Positions 25,203-37,778 are shown, counted from the first letter of the stretch. The stretch is DNA of 64,000 nt from Rhinopithecus roxellana (GCF_007565055.1 NC_044551.1:92720089-92784088); one strand, 5' to 3'. Made by a program: numbers and translations. The notes: generated by a model from the sequence alone, not told the origin.

Positions 25203-26677
25203 GTTTTTTTTTTTTTTTTTTTTTTTTTTAATAGATAATGCCTCCCTGTCTTCTTGCTGGCATTGTTGCTGATGAGAAATCTGCCGTCTTCCTTATCTTG
25301 TATGGAGCATGTCTTTTCTTCCTCTGGATGCTTTGAAGATCTTTTTATTGCTGACTTTGAGCAGTTTGATTCTGATGCACCTTGGTTTTGTTTCTTCACA
25401 TTCCTTGTGCTTGAGGTTGTTTAAGCTGCTTTGATCTGTGAATGTATGAGTTTCATTAGATTTGGGAAATTTTCAATCATTATTTTTTCAAATTTTTTTT
25501 TCTGTTTCTTTCTGTACTCAAACTACATCTGTATCAGGCCAGTCGACACCCACAGATGATCTGTACCTTTCTTTCTTTTCCTGTGTTTCATTCTGGATAG
25601 CTTCTATTGTCTTCACTGATTTTTTTCTTCTGCAATGTTTAATGTGCTGTTAATCACATCCTATGCATTTTTCCTTTCAGACACTGCATTTCAGACTCCA
25701 GAGGTTTTATTTGAGTCTTTTATACATTTCCCATGTGTAACTTTTTAAATGTTTTGAACACATGGAATACAGTTATAATAACTGCCTATTTGATAATTTT
25801 AACATCTGTCAGTTCTGAGTTAGTTTTGATTGATTGATTTTTCTCCTTTTTATGGATTGCATTTTCTATTTACTTGCAGAATAGTTTTCAGATGTATGCC
25901 AGACATTCTCAATTTTAATTTGTTAGGTGCTGAATGTTTTTGTATTCCTACGGATATCTTAAAGCTTTGTTCTAGGATGCAGTTAATTTACTTGGAAACG
26001 GTTGATCCTTTTGGGTCTAAGTTAAGATTTGATAGGAAAGACTACAGCACGGTTAGTCCAGGGCTAACGATTCCTCTGTATTGAGGCAAGACCCTACTGA
26101 GTATTCTCCCCAGTGGCCCATGGATTATGAGATTTTCCTCTCTGGCTCTTGGGAACATGCACAATATGCACCCCCATGTGAATGTCCAATTTCATTCTCC
26201 CTAACAACTTCAGGTGTTTCTTTCCCAGCCTTGGGTATTTGCCTCACACACATGTGCTGAGAGTTCTCTGTTGATGTTTAAGGGGAGTCCTCTGCACATC
26301 TCTAGGGTTCTATGTGTGAGTCTCTCCTCTTTGATACTCTGTCCTATGAACTCCGATCACTTTGATATCTCCAGATTCCCAGATCCATCTCCTCAACACA
26401 GTGAGTCGATTGAGATCTCCCAGGTCCCTCAATCTTCTTGCCATGGCTTGGAAACTCTCTCTCAAGGTGGTGAGCGGAGACAATCAGAGGACTCACCTTC
26501 TTTTGTTTCCTGTCTTTCAGAGATCATTGTCCTTTGTTGACTAATGTCTAGTGTCTTACTAAAAAACCCCAATGTTTCACATATGTCTTTTCTTTGTTGT
26601 TGTTTTTCCTTGAAGAAAGGTAAAGTTGAACCTTGTCATTCCATCTTGGCATCTTGCCTGGAAGCGGAAATCCCTCT
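25203..26677 (-). mobile_element. 5'-half L1/HAL1 retrocopy with poly(A) tail and target duplication
   Basis: Antisense copy of the 5' part of an old L1. Its 5' end is near 26677 (on the minus strand ccagagggatttccgcttcc, then gccaagatggaatgac). It runs through the 5' UTR into the ORF1 C-terminal region (ttcccaaatctaatgaaact, gatttctcatcagcaacaat) and stops in a 26-nt A-run (T-run 25204-25229). The exact 10-mer ggttcagctg is found immediately outside both ends (25193-25202 and 26678-26687). The edges therefore look like a complete retroposition event of an ORF1-only RNA. Whether this is HAL1 or a prematurely polyadenylated L1M is open. No intact ORF. Confidence 0.7.
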
Positions 26678-28441
26678 GGTTCAGCTGCTTCTACAACTTT
26701 AAAGTTCTGTAATTTAGAACTTTAGAAATCAGATCATCCAATGATAGTACTAAAATTAATGCAAAACTATTAAACATGGGTTTTCTCCATTTATCAATTT
26801 GGATGCATATGACATTTGCAACATAGATGTGATCTTTGCTATCAGTACTGCTTCCCGGGTCTTATAGGGAAGAAATCACTGATTCCTGTGATTAGGACCA
26901 GTGACTTGGTTGTGACCATGCTCCTCCCGTCTCCTGCTCCATAGAGTGGGTCTGTCCTTGTCCTGCAACAGACTGGTCATTGCCTGTATCCGAGTGTTCC
27001 GTCTCCAGGACACTGCTGATTGGACAGAGTGCTCTGATCACCTCTGTGTTTATACTGGCCTAGTTTCTAATTGATTAGGCACGATGCTTCGCATTCCATT
27101 TTCATCAGTCTTTCAAAACTCTGTTTCTTTACATTTAAATCTAAAGCTTGGCATCACACCATTAACTAGAACAAAGACAAGTCACTTTGTCTTAGACGAT
27201 AAACCATGATTCTTAAGTTGCATTTGATGGATTCCACTAATCTGCCCCGGTTCACTTTTACGTGATACACTACCTACTAAGTTACATTCAGGGTCTTTCT
27301 CAAGGCTGTTATCTCTCTCTCTAAGGACAAGTCTCCAGTTTCCCAGTTCTCCTACATTTTTATTCATTTGGGGCACATGGCCAGAGATTCTGTTCCCTTC
27401 TTCACTAAGTCCATGTTGCTATTACGTTAGCTCATTAAATATTAATAGATTAACATCCAAGTAACTCTTGTTCTGTCTTATTTTTAAAATAAATGGCAAA
27501 TAACAGATGCTTTGAAAAGAGTCACACTTTAGGAGGAAAACTGAGTGTATACAGATTTTAAAATGTTTGACTTCATAGCAAGTACAGACATATATTTCTA
27601 CAGTTCAAATCCTGGGTTTTCATAAAGCTCAAGTACAATAGAAATAATTCATAAATGGGAGTCAAAAGAACATTCGTTCACATTTTGGAAATCTTCAAAG
27701 CTCTATATCCAATTGTTTTAATATTCTGCAACAAACAAAATCATTGTACTATAAATGAGAAAAAGGTAACTGAAGCCCATGTCGGCAATGAAAAACATGT
27801 ATCACTTTGCTTCTGCCATAATAACATTATGTTTTTCTGATGCTCATAAACCAAGTAATGAGTGTTTTAAAGTTTAAAAAGTGTTTAGGGCCATTATGAA
27901 TATCTAGTTTGCTAGTCAATTTGTCACAGAAAAAGAGTGTGCATGATCTTCCTATAAAGAGAAATTATTGTTTTAGATGATGAGGTCTATAAAAAGCCGT
28001 CTCCGTGCAAAATTAAAGTATTTTACCTCTACATTTCTGTTTTTGTTGGGTCATAAAAAGTTAAGAACACTAAAGAAATACCACTAAATTTTAACAGTTG
28101 CTATAAAAATGCATTCTTTGAATTCTAGAGTTCAGATGGTAACACTATATGCTGTTGTGTATCCTAACTCAATCTTTTAATAATTCAAGATTTTTTTCTG
28201 AAATCATCTTTTTAAAAGTAAAGATTTATCTGTTTGGTTTCTGGACAAGTCATCCTTTGTCTTCTTGAAATTACGATAATTTATCATTGCTTGGCTTAAT
28301 GACAATCTTCTCAAATCTTCCTTGAGAATTGTCCACTTGCTTGTCTCATGAAATACGGAAAATTAGTTAATTATGCAAAAGATGATGATGTGATTGATCC
28401 CCATGTGCGTATTTGTATTTTGATATGAAATTTCTTATGCA

Positions 28442-28482
<41 letters not shown>
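28442..28482. repeat. (TG)7(TA)n microsatellite
   Basis: Compound dinucleotide repeat: seven TG units then about 13 TA units. Confidence 0.95.
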
Positions 28483-28487
<5 letters not shown>

Positions 28488-28872
28488 ACTACTCCCAAAT
28501 ATTCCTTAGCAGCCCCTTGTCATGCCTGAGAACTATCCCAGTATCTAGAATTATTAGGGAAGCAGTGCTTCTCATAAGCAAGACTGACATCCTAAGAGGC
28601 AAAATTCTACTTTAACCATTGGGATGGAAATCTTTCGCAAATGCTTTCTGTCTTCTAAAATTACTAGTAATAACAGTTTCTTGCTGAGAGAGGGCCAACT
28701 TCATGACTCTCAGAATAGATGGAACAGCCATGACGTTAAATGGTCTCTGACAGTTTTTCTTTCTTGCATTCTTTAACTCAGTTTTTCCAACTCCTCTGTC
28801 TTTTCTCTTTGCCACCACAGTATCTACTCTCCCCCCTTATGATGGTCTATGTGTCCCCTTACAAGAGTTCTT

Positions 28873-29152
28873 CCTTTTTTTTTTTTTTTTTTTTTTTGAG
28901 ATAGAGTCTCACTCTGTCACCAAGCTGGAGTGCAGTGGCGTGATCTCAGCTCACTGCAATCTCCACCTCCCAGGTTCAAGCGATTCTCCTGCCTCAGCCT
29001 CCTGAGTAGCTGGGACTACAGGCACGTGCCACCATGCCCAGCTAATTTTTGTGTTTTTAATAGAGACAGGACCAGGTGTCTTGACCTCGTGATCCATCTA
29101 CTTCGGCCTCCCAAACTGCTGAGATTACAGGTGTGAACCACCGCAACTGGCC
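28873..29152 (-). mobile_element. Alu SINE, antisense, with internal deletion
   Basis: T-run, then gagatagagtctcactctgt, through to ccgcaactgg. About 30 bp around the usual ttcaccatgttggccagg segment is missing (gagacagg joins directly to accaggtgtcttgacc). agttctt is repeated at both borders (28866-28872 and 29153-29159), a probable target duplication. Confidence 0.95.
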
Positions 29153-29929
29153 AGTTCTTGCATTTTTCAACATGCTGATTGAAGTCCAATATGGACTGGG
29201 AAATCTTGGTCGTCATTGTTAACCTTTGTCTAAGACAGAACAGCTTCTTTTATGCTGACTTGGACTATTCTAGACTCTTCTGCCTTTTTCCTAGTAGTCT
29301 CTACTCTCTTAGCAGTACAGAAATTTAACAAAGAAATGCCCTCTGGATATGTGGGATAACTGTGCTGAACTAATGCAAATTAATTGTGCTAGAAACAGTA
29401 AGATGCTATTGCCAGAAAATTTTAAGAATTATCATGCTTCTTCCATAATTCCCATTATGTAAAGTAGAATAGAATCTTAAAATATAAAAGTAGTAAACTC
29501 TTTTTAAACTTGTCATTTTCTTACTCTACACACCTATCTAAGCAGTTCTTGCAGCTGATCTGGGTGCTCCTGAGACACAGAACTTGGAAACTTAGACAGC
29601 AATCTCAGCACAGTAGGAACTGCAGAACTAGCCCTTTGCTACTGAACTCTGCAACCTGCAAAACATTGTTCAGTCTGAACACTGAAAAGAAAATGGTTCT
29701 CTCATAACTTCTTTCTATCAGTTTTATATTGTATTGACAGTATATTGCCAGCTGAACCAAAGAATCAAAATATCATAAAATGTGACCATCTGAGGATGGC
29801 CTGGAACATAATATGTGCTACTAAATTCTTATTGACTAGTGTAGACATTAATAAATAGAAAACACTGCGATCCTCAAGGAAGACATGTAGACATAGATAG
29901 CAGTTGAGATAAATGCTCACATTTGAATT

Positions 29930-30020
29930 ATTTCTCTCAGCCAAGCACAGGGGTAGGCCGTGGGCTAGAAAGAGATAAATGGGGCTTGGTCTGCCCATAA
30001 GGGGCGTACAGACCAAATTC
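29930..30020 (-). mobile_element. L2-like fragment, antisense
   Basis: tttctctcagccaagcacag, gccgtgggctagaaagagat and ggcttggtctgcccataagg follow the antisense L2 tail pattern (size line, then ccctgccctcaagg). Short and weak. Confidence 0.3.
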
Positions 30021-30159
30021 TCTTCCAGAGGACAGTCTTAGCAGCTCAGAAGGAATCATTGTATGAAAGAAAGATTAGTGTCACTGATCCTTAAATTTGG
30101 TGTTGAGATGTGGTGCAGTTCTTTGTACTTTAACATGTCTTTTTATCTGTCTGCTTTTA

Positions 30160-31060
30160 GGATTTTTTTTTCTTTGTTACTAATTTTGAACAATATGATT
30201 AAAAGACACCTTGGTATTGTTTCTTCATGTTTTCTGTGCCGGGGGCTCCTTGAGCTGCTTAGATCTGTGAGTTCATAGTTTTCATTAGATTTGGAAAATT
30301 TTCAACCATTATTTTTAAAAATATTTTTTCTGTTCTCTTTCTCTTCTCATTTGAGGACTCCATTTACACACATATGAGGTCACCTGAAGCTCACTGATGC
30401 ACTATACCTCTTTTCTTCTTTTTTCTTTGTGTTTCATTTTGGATCATTCCTACTGCTGTTTTCAAGTTCACTAATCTTTTATTCTGTACTCTTATAATCT
30501 GCTGTTAATCTCATTCCACATAGTTTTTGTTAAAGTATATTATATTATGTTATATTATATTATACTATATTATATTACATTTATTATACTTCAAGTTCTG
30601 GGATACATGTGCAGAACGTGCAGGTTTGTTACATAGGTATACACGTACCATGGTGGTTTGCTGCACCCATCAACCTTTATCTACATTAGGTACTTCTCCT
30701 AATGTTATGCCTCTCCTAGCCCCCGACCCCTGCCAGGCCCCAGTGTGTGATGTTCCCCTCCCTGTGTCCATGTGTTCTCATTGTTCAATTCCCACTTATG
30801 AATGAGAACATGTGGTATTTGGTTTTCTGTTCCTGTGTTAGTTTGCTGAGAATGATGGTTTCCAGCTCCATCCATGTTCCTGCAAAGGACATGAATTCAT
30901 CCTTTTTTATGGATGCATAGTATTCCATGGTATATATGATGCATTATATTTTAATTCTAGAAGCTTGAGTTTGTTCTTTTATATATTTTTCCTATTTCTA
31001 CTTTTTGAACATATGGAATATATAGAGTTTAAAGGTTGAAGTCTTATACTCAAAATCTTC
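30160..31060 (-). mobile_element. Old L1/HAL1 5' region, antisense, split by a younger L1
   Basis: The left part (30160-30530) is homologous to 25320-25690 in this window: both carry aattttgaacaatatgatta-like, cttgagctgcttagatctgt-like and ttggaaaattttcaaccatt-like blocks in the same order. The right part (30941-31060: attctagaagcttgagtttg, gaacatatggaatatataga) continues the same family. A younger L1 3' end sits between them. Confidence 0.6.
30530..30940 (-). mobile_element. Primate L1 3' end, antisense
   Basis: Antisense L1PA/L1PB 3' terminus: acttcaagttctgggataca, aggtttgttacataggtata, cttatgaatgagaacatgtg, gcatagtattccatggtata. 5'-truncated in the ORF2 end. Its tail side (30535-30585) is an AT-rich ATATT pentanucleotide-like tract. 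Nested in the older L1/HAL1 fragment. Confidence 0.9.
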
Positions 31061-31164
31061 TAGAGCCCAAAGATATTTCTCAACTTTTAAGTTGTTATGA
31101 TTACATGATAATGACATAAGTATTTCTCAAGGAAAGTGATAACTGATAAAAAAAAAAAATAAGC

Positions 31165-31227
31165 AAAGGAAGAGAGAAAGAAGAGAGAGACGGGGGTGGG
31201 GGGGAGAGAGAGAGAGAGAGAGAGAAA
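31165..31227. repeat. (GA)n / G-rich tract
   Basis: Purine-only tract with a G-run block (gggggtgggggg, 31192-31203, one T) and a pure GA run of about 12 units. Confidence 0.85.
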
Positions 31228-31484
31228 CAACATCTTAGGATGACACACTTGATTTGCCACCATCTAGATCTTTGTGTCTTAGCCAGGCTGATGCCTGAAG
31301 CCCAGAGCCCATTTCCCTGTACCTGTCTAGTTAGTGCTGCACGGCAGGGGAGCTGAGTAGGGTCCTTTAGCTCATGAGCATGTGAGTGCTCATGGGCACA
31401 TACAGTGTCTTGGCCTATGACATCTCACTACCATCCTTGCATCCAGTGTTCTGATTGATGTGCATGATGTAGAGTGAGGCAGCC

Positions 31485-31610
31485 CTGATTTTCTCTGCAG
31501 ATGACACATCTGAGACACAGTGATATGCTGTGGTTTGTCCAGGCTCACCATGCTCAGAAAAGGTAGCGCCTTGGTTTGAATTATGATTTGAATCAAAGCT
31601 TCCTAGATCA
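31485..31610 (-). mobile_element. MIR fragment, antisense
   Basis: ctgcagatgacacatctgag, gctgtggtttgtccaggctc and ccttggtttgaattatgatt follow the reverse complement of the MIR core (paying attention to order: acagatgagg, ttgcccaaggtcac, gattcgaaccc). Confidence 0.45.
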
Positions 31611-32977
31611 CACTAAATTTAGAGAGACATAAGATGTAAGGCCTTGTTCCAGGAAGTGATTTCCATCAGTATCTCTTTTCTGCTCCTTTAAGACTATGCT
31701 CCGGATGTCTACCTGGCACAACTCTGCTTTTGAAGCTTTTCTCTACCAATCTCTGGTTGCAAGCAAGAGATGTGTACAACTCTAGGGCTGCCTATGGACA
31801 GGGTGTAGAAAAGGGCTAATTATGTCCATTCCTAAGACTCTTTGGAGAAGAAGTGGGTCTGGCCATGGGGCAGTGGCCAACTCTGTAGGAAGAATTGTCA
31901 GGGCCTGGGGCCCATGAGCTGGGATGGCACTTGAGAAAGAAGGAAGTTCTGTAGCTTGGACTGCAGCAATGGAAACAAAGGATGACAGAGAGAGAATGAC
32001 AAGAAGGCAGACATCCAAAGGAATAAGCAAAGGGAAGGGTGTAGTTACATAATGTTGAGACCAGAGTGTGGTGTGTGTGTGTGACATCTACAGCTTTGAG
32101 CTTCTGAACGTTATCGGTATCCGTATGTATACGTTCACATGGTTTGGATGAAAATAAATGGCAAGGAAAGGAGTGATTGATGAATATGCCACACCCCAGG
32201 ATTTAGTATGAAATGAATGGAACATGCATGGCAGACGTGCAAACTTTCTTTCTTGGTATTCTCCCCACCCACCCTCATTCTTCTAAGAGGTCACACTTTT
32301 TTTATGCAACAAAGCAAGTTAGCGCACTGGTGACCAGACTCAGGAATTGCTTACTATGCTGAATCTCTTTTTGCCCAAAATGAGTGTTATGAAAATCAAT
32401 CAGGAACAGCGTCAGTTTATAAGGACTCAGAGAAAAAGGCCATTCTAATCTCCTCTCCAATAATCTATTTAACACTTTTGCCAAAGTCAACCAACAGTAC
32501 TATTCTTCTCTGTAAGCCCATGCTTTAAAAACATAAGGGGTTCTTTTCTTCTCTTTTGGGACTGGGACCTGGTACATTCTAAGTGTTCACATGGGGTTTG
32601 ACACAGTTGTTTGAGTATTAACTCCCTTACCCGTTAATGATAGTGCTTTGAAAAAATGTTAACCTGTCACAATCTCCACTGAAAACAAAGTAGCTCAGCT
32701 ACACGAATAGAATGAAAAACATTTCACAGCATTTTCAGTGACTATAATCACATCTAGTCCTCTCTGTTTATAGTGATCTTTAAGGACCCCTGAGCCTTTC
32801 AGACAAATTTTTAAAAGGAATACATTTCCAAGTAAAACAGTTCAATATAAATGTTTTTTTCTCTAACATCCTAGAAATCTTTATTAGAATTGCATTTCTC
32901 AAAACTGGACTTGTATTGATATCTGAGGAGCTGCTCATAACTCCAGATTTCTTTTTATTGTAATGAACTGGCCATAC

Positions 32978-33151
32978 CTTCCAGCTCCCTGCAGCCAAGT
33001 TCTGCAGGGCGCCTGCCGCCCCTTCCAGCGTGTCTGGATTTGAGCACTCAGAGAGCAGTGTGAGGTAGGGTTTGACTATTGATGGGTGCCACAGCATCTG
33101 GATCCCTTTTGGTGGTTCGGCACAGTCTGGAAGAGGTCCTACTCCATCCCA
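32978..33151 (-). CDS. CTNND2: CTNND2 exon C: armadillo repeat of delta-catenin
   Basis: A 174-bp internal exon of exactly 58 codons, phase 0 at both ends. On the minus strand it reads WDGVGPLPDCAEPPKGIQ, then MLWHPSIVKPYLTLLSECSN, then PDTLEGAAGALQNLAAGSWK. The acceptor is a long pyrimidine tract ending cttccaccag; the donor is AAG|GTATGG. The sequence is the end of the inter-repeat loop followed by the first helices of the next armadillo repeat; GAAGALQNLAAG is the typical helix-3 signature of the p120-catenin family. It joins in frame to exon B (ending SQDQ) and exon D (starting WSVY). Residues about 825-880 by memory. No disruption is seen. Confidence 0.97.
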
Positions 33152-33844
33152 CTGGTGGAAGAAAAACAAGAGAGCAAACATCTTTAATATCTTTATGCTT
33201 CCCAACATTGCCTTCCTCAACCATTACAGGTGAAAACACAAGCAGAGCATTAGCACATTTGCTGAACATAGACTGCATGGAGGCTACTGCATCAGCAGTC
33301 CAGGGATCACTAAAAGGGGAAGCCATTCCTGCCCAGCGAGAGCTTGGGATCGAGGGTGGAGGGCGGGTTGGCGTATGCACACAAGAGAATGTAACTGGCA
33401 GAGGAAGTGGATAAGCTCTTCAAGAATGATTCTAACATGTTGCTGTAGGAAGGAAGGGGAAGAGATGAATTAATTTTAATTTTGATTGAGCAGGTTGGAA
33501 GAAGGATAAAGATCAAAGTAGCATATTTTATAGTAAGCATACTACAGGGGTTGCATTAACAGTTACCAACAATCAAATGCCCTCACTGCTTGTGCATAAT
33601 CGTTAATGTGATAAACTCCTATATAATTTGTTACATACATACAAATTGGGTTCTATTGTTGCATCTAACAAATGACAAAATCAATAAAAGAGAGAAAACT
33701 GCTATGGTTTATTAGACACATTGACATGAGCTATAGGCAAATCTAGATCTTAGAGCAATCATGATAGTTTAGTTTGCTTTGATTTGAATCTAATGAATAA
33801 CAGGATAATGTGTAATACAAAATTAATTACCCATAATTTAGAAA

Positions 33845-34040
33845 TTATGGCTTACATGCACAAAGGAATACCAGTCAACCATTAAGAATGATACTTATGA
33901 AGACTATGTGGCAACTTGGACAAATTATAACAATAAAAGTTAAATGATCAAAGCAGGATGCAAAGTAGTATGGGATTTGCACATTATTCCAAGTAAAATG
34001 CATCATAAAACACCTGTAATTATCATAAAAATTTATTAAT
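33845..34040 (+). mobile_element. Old L1 fragment (L1ME-like)
   Basis: attatggcttacatgcacaa, ggaataccagtcaaccatta and gatacttatgaagac correspond to the sense ORF2 end (usual form: tatggtacatccatacaatggaat, gcagccattaaaaatgat). Heavily diverged. Confidence 0.4.
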
Positions 34041-37000
34041 ACAATGTCTTTTTCTCTACATTTCAAACTTCCTGTTCTATCACTCTTACAATTTAAAACA
34101 TACTAAAAATTAAAATAATGATTCTGATTTGTGATTACACAAAGGCTTTGTCTTTTGTGAAAATAAAGAGTATAATAAAGTTAGAAATGAAAGATGCTAT
34201 GCTTTTAGAAAAAAATACACATATTCAGTTCTGAGAAAAATCACAGTAAAATAAAACAATTTCTTTATAATTTTAGCGTGAGAAAATGAAGATATTTAGT
34301 TCATTAGTGTTTATGAATGATTACTTAAAAATACACTGTAAATGACACATGCTAAACATACTTGCAGATATTTTATGTACATACATATACCTGCATGTAT
34401 ATATATGTGTGTGTATAAATATGAAAAACAAAACCATATTTCTGAATGTAAGTTCCTTAATTCTGAAAGTTTTACTGCAAGAAAATACATGCTTACTTTG
34501 TATCCTTGCAACATAAAAATAGAAAAGTGGATAGAGATGGCTGTTGATACAAAGAGTTTCAAAAACTTCATTATTTATTTCCCGAAACAAGCTAAACTGC
34601 ATGTCTTCTTTTCCTCAATAATGATACAGCTTAGTTTAAATCAAGGGTCAAGCTCAGAGATGAACGACATCCCATTAAAGGTCATTTTCAATGAACATGT
34701 CACTCAATTTTAACTTTGTAACAAGGACACTCAGTGTGGGAAGCTTCCTGTCCTTTTAACCAAAGCCACTTCCTAACTATTCAAAGATGACTTTGCACCT
34801 GTGAACAGCCTATCAATAAAACCAATACATCTCCTTTAAATTAAAAAAAGAAGGAAGTGAAGTAGCCTCGCCACATTGCTCCTAGTTCATTATTTGATCC
34901 TGGCTTGCTGCACTGAATAGAAAGTGGGCACTAGAAAAAGACAGCAGTCATTCTGTAGGTTTGCCAGTTTCAATGACAAAGCAGTAGCAATATTGGCCTC
35001 TCAAAGGAGACCAGCTTGGGGTAGTGAATCTATCTGCTAGAGTAACAAGAAATGGCAAATTATTTCTTTCATTTCATTTTATATCTTGCTATCTCCTTAA
35101 AAATTTAAAGCAATAGTTTCATATAAAAATTTGATAAAATTCAGAAAAATAAAAATGTGACACTTCCGACTCAACACGGATAGATTTTCCTCTCATGTAA
35201 GAGCTAACCTAACAGCAAGAGGTACAGAGAAGTAATATTTGCATGCTCATTACAAAAAGAGGAAAAAGTAGCCATGTTATGTTTTGCTGGGTTTCATCTT
35301 GTTCTGCTTTTCTAACTCCTGTGCAATAAAGCGGGATAAATGCTTAAGTCAGTAGAAAATTTTCTTCAGGCTCTGACGTGTCATCTATGTATGTCTTAAA
35401 TACCTTTTATTACAATCCTTTCTTAATAGCTACAGAGAGAATCTGAAGGAAATAAAAGGACAACTGATGTGAACACAGATAATCTTTGATGGCAACTGGA
35501 GATGGAGTTCAAAGGGGATTCTTGGCTATTTTAGCACGTTGATATTGAAGAAAAAGGACTATCTCAAAGCCAGTAAATGTATCTGCCAGACCTTTATCTG
35601 GGTACTTTATTCAAACTTTTATTAAGTTAACAGGGAGAAAAACAGCATAAGTTAATAGGGGGAAAAGCCCATTAAAATAGATTTCTGTCAGCTGTAAAAT
35701 GACTGGAAGTATTCTGTAACACTTCGGTTAACATGCTTGACACTATTTTGTCTAGCTCATCAACATTGACAAGGCAGCAGGGCAATGGTAAAGTTATGAT
35801 CAGACTGATGCAGGTGAGACAATTCTGCACATGCAAACTTTTGAGGCTAGAATGTGAAGATTCATGAAAAATCATGGGATATACAACTCTTTCACCAAAG
35901 TAGAAATACTTTATTTACAAATTTAAATATAAGGTGCTTCTATCCTAAAATATCTACAAAAACGGGACATTATCTGAAGGCAAGCAAATGGCTTTAATCT
36001 GTAACATAATTGAAGCAGTGACCACACAGTGATTTAGCCCTGAAGAACACAAGACTAAACTTACAAATCTTGTGCAAACTGTGTTTGTTTTGGACAATAT
36101 CTTGAGAACCTACCACCAAAAACTCTTTAAGAGCTTGAAATAAGCAAAGAATACATAAAGAAGCAAAATGTCATCAAGTCGGGAGAGAGAACTTTCCATA
36201 TAATAAAGAAAGAGCACACGAAGACAAAGTATTTCCAGGACAGTAGTGGTGGCAATGCCAGAAAAAGATTTTTTTTATTATGTTATCTGTATGATGACCA
36301 CATATAAGTGTGTGTGTGTGTCTTCATTCCTCAGGATGCAGTTTAAAAGTTAAGCAGAATAGAGAAAGTGAAAGAAATAGCATGCGGAGAGAGGCATTTG
36401 TGGTTTTAAACAAGTTTTTTTTTGCTGGGTTTCATCTTGTTCCAGCTTGGGGGAAATTTTCAATGAAAATATCCCTTCCTCCTCAGAATTTTACTGCTTA
36501 TGTTTAAGAGTTACATAAGTGTTCCACAATTCTGTGTAACAAGTTAATTTTCATCTGTTATATTTTAACAAATAAATTTTGCAAAAGTTCTAGTATCCCT
36601 TGAGTCTTACAGATATTACTTAAATGTTCAAATTACACTTTGTGCAAGTCATTCACATGTTGTTGAATAGGAAAATAGACCAAAGAATATATTACTAGCA
36701 TAATATTAAACCTCCTCTTATGAATTGTCTTGCTTATAGAAATTTCTAATTTTACACACATATTTAGAGTACATAAAGCTAAGGATTAAGGTGGCTATAA
36801 CCAGAGTGTTTGAAAACTGAGTAATTGAGAATTAGAGCTCTGTTGGAGACAGGATGGCAGCAAAGCAGTGAGTGTATATAGATCATAGAACAAAACAACA
36901 GATAGACTTTTTGCCACCCCAAATAGTGCCTCATTCAATAACGTATCAGCACTTCTCTTTACTGGCTTCAAATATACGACTGCATGACTAATATCCATAA

Positions 37001-37096
37001 AAAAACAGTCAACAGTTTCTGTCATTCCATTTCTAAAACTGTATAGAATTGAAAATATGTATGCTCTCATTAAGAAGGTAACGCTAAATTTTTTGG

Positions 37097-37122
37097 AAAA
37101 AAAAAAAAAAAAAAAAAAAAAA
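37097..37122. repeat. A26 homopolymer
   Basis: 26 consecutive A with no visible SINE or LINE body attached on the left. Confidence 0.95.
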
Positions 37123-37378
37123 GGATATCAAGCTTCCCAAGATAGAAGGTCAAGGGACTGCTGAAATTTAGACATGATGCTTTTTGATATGGTCACCATC
37201 AGCACAGAGCATACATAATGGCCCCTGTAAAAAAGGTCTGCTTAGGAAGAAAATAACATATGCATGGGTATATGCGCAATGTGTATGTTAAAAAGAAGGA
37301 AAAGGAAAGAGCCTTTCGTTGGATTTGCTTTAAATACTTTTGCTTCTATGCAGGGCTTAAATTATATTTAAAAGATTT

Positions 37379-37677
37379 TTTTTTTTTTTTTTTTTGAGAC
37401 AGAGTCTCACTCTGTTGCCCAGGCTGGAGTGCAGTGGTACGATATTGGTTCACTGCAACCTCTGGCTCCTGGGTTGGAGCAATTCTCCTGCTTCAGCCCC
37501 GTGAGTAGCTGGGATTACAGGTGTGCTCCATCACGCCCAGCTAATTTTTGTAATTTTAGTAGAGACAGGGTTTCGCCATGTTGGCCAGGCCGGTCTTCAA
37601 CTCCTGACCTCAGGTGATCCACCCACTTTGGCCTCCCAGAGTGCTGGGGTTACAGGCATGAGCTACCGCCCTGGGCC
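37379..37677 (-). mobile_element. Alu SINE, antisense, with 14-bp target duplication
   Basis: T-run, gagacagagtctcactctgt, through to ccctgggcc. The 14-mer tatttaaaagattt is present intact at both borders (37365-37378 and 37678-37691), so insertion edges are exact. AluS-like, full length. Confidence 0.97.
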
Positions 37678-37778
37678 TATTTAAAAGATTTCTATTTCAG
37701 TTGGGTAGAAAGACTGGAAGCCATTTGCTCCTTTATAGGAAGAGAAAGATGTAACTTAGGGATAAAAACCTGAAAGTA

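Larger units (their letters stand above)
17251..32977 (-). other. CTNND2: CTNND2 intron between exons C and D
   Basis: An intron of 15,727 bp, donor GTATGG at 32977 and acceptor tttttgcag next to 17251. Recognised repeats are listed separately. I see no repeat or gene in 17251-19164, 19246-24122 (includes a T17 run at 22888-22904), 26688-28441, 29160-29929, 31228-31484 and 31611-32977. The 217-codon minus-strand ORF at 20098-20751 is the longest in the window; it is Ser/Pro/Leu-rich, resembles nothing I know, and lies in a GC-rich patch, so it is taken as chance. Confidence 0.9.

Noticed and set aside
32780..32977. Extension of exon C into the downstream open frame
   Set aside because: The reading frame stays open past AAG|GTATGG, but the residues leave the delta-catenin family at exactly that donor and rejoin at exon D, so the extension is intron.
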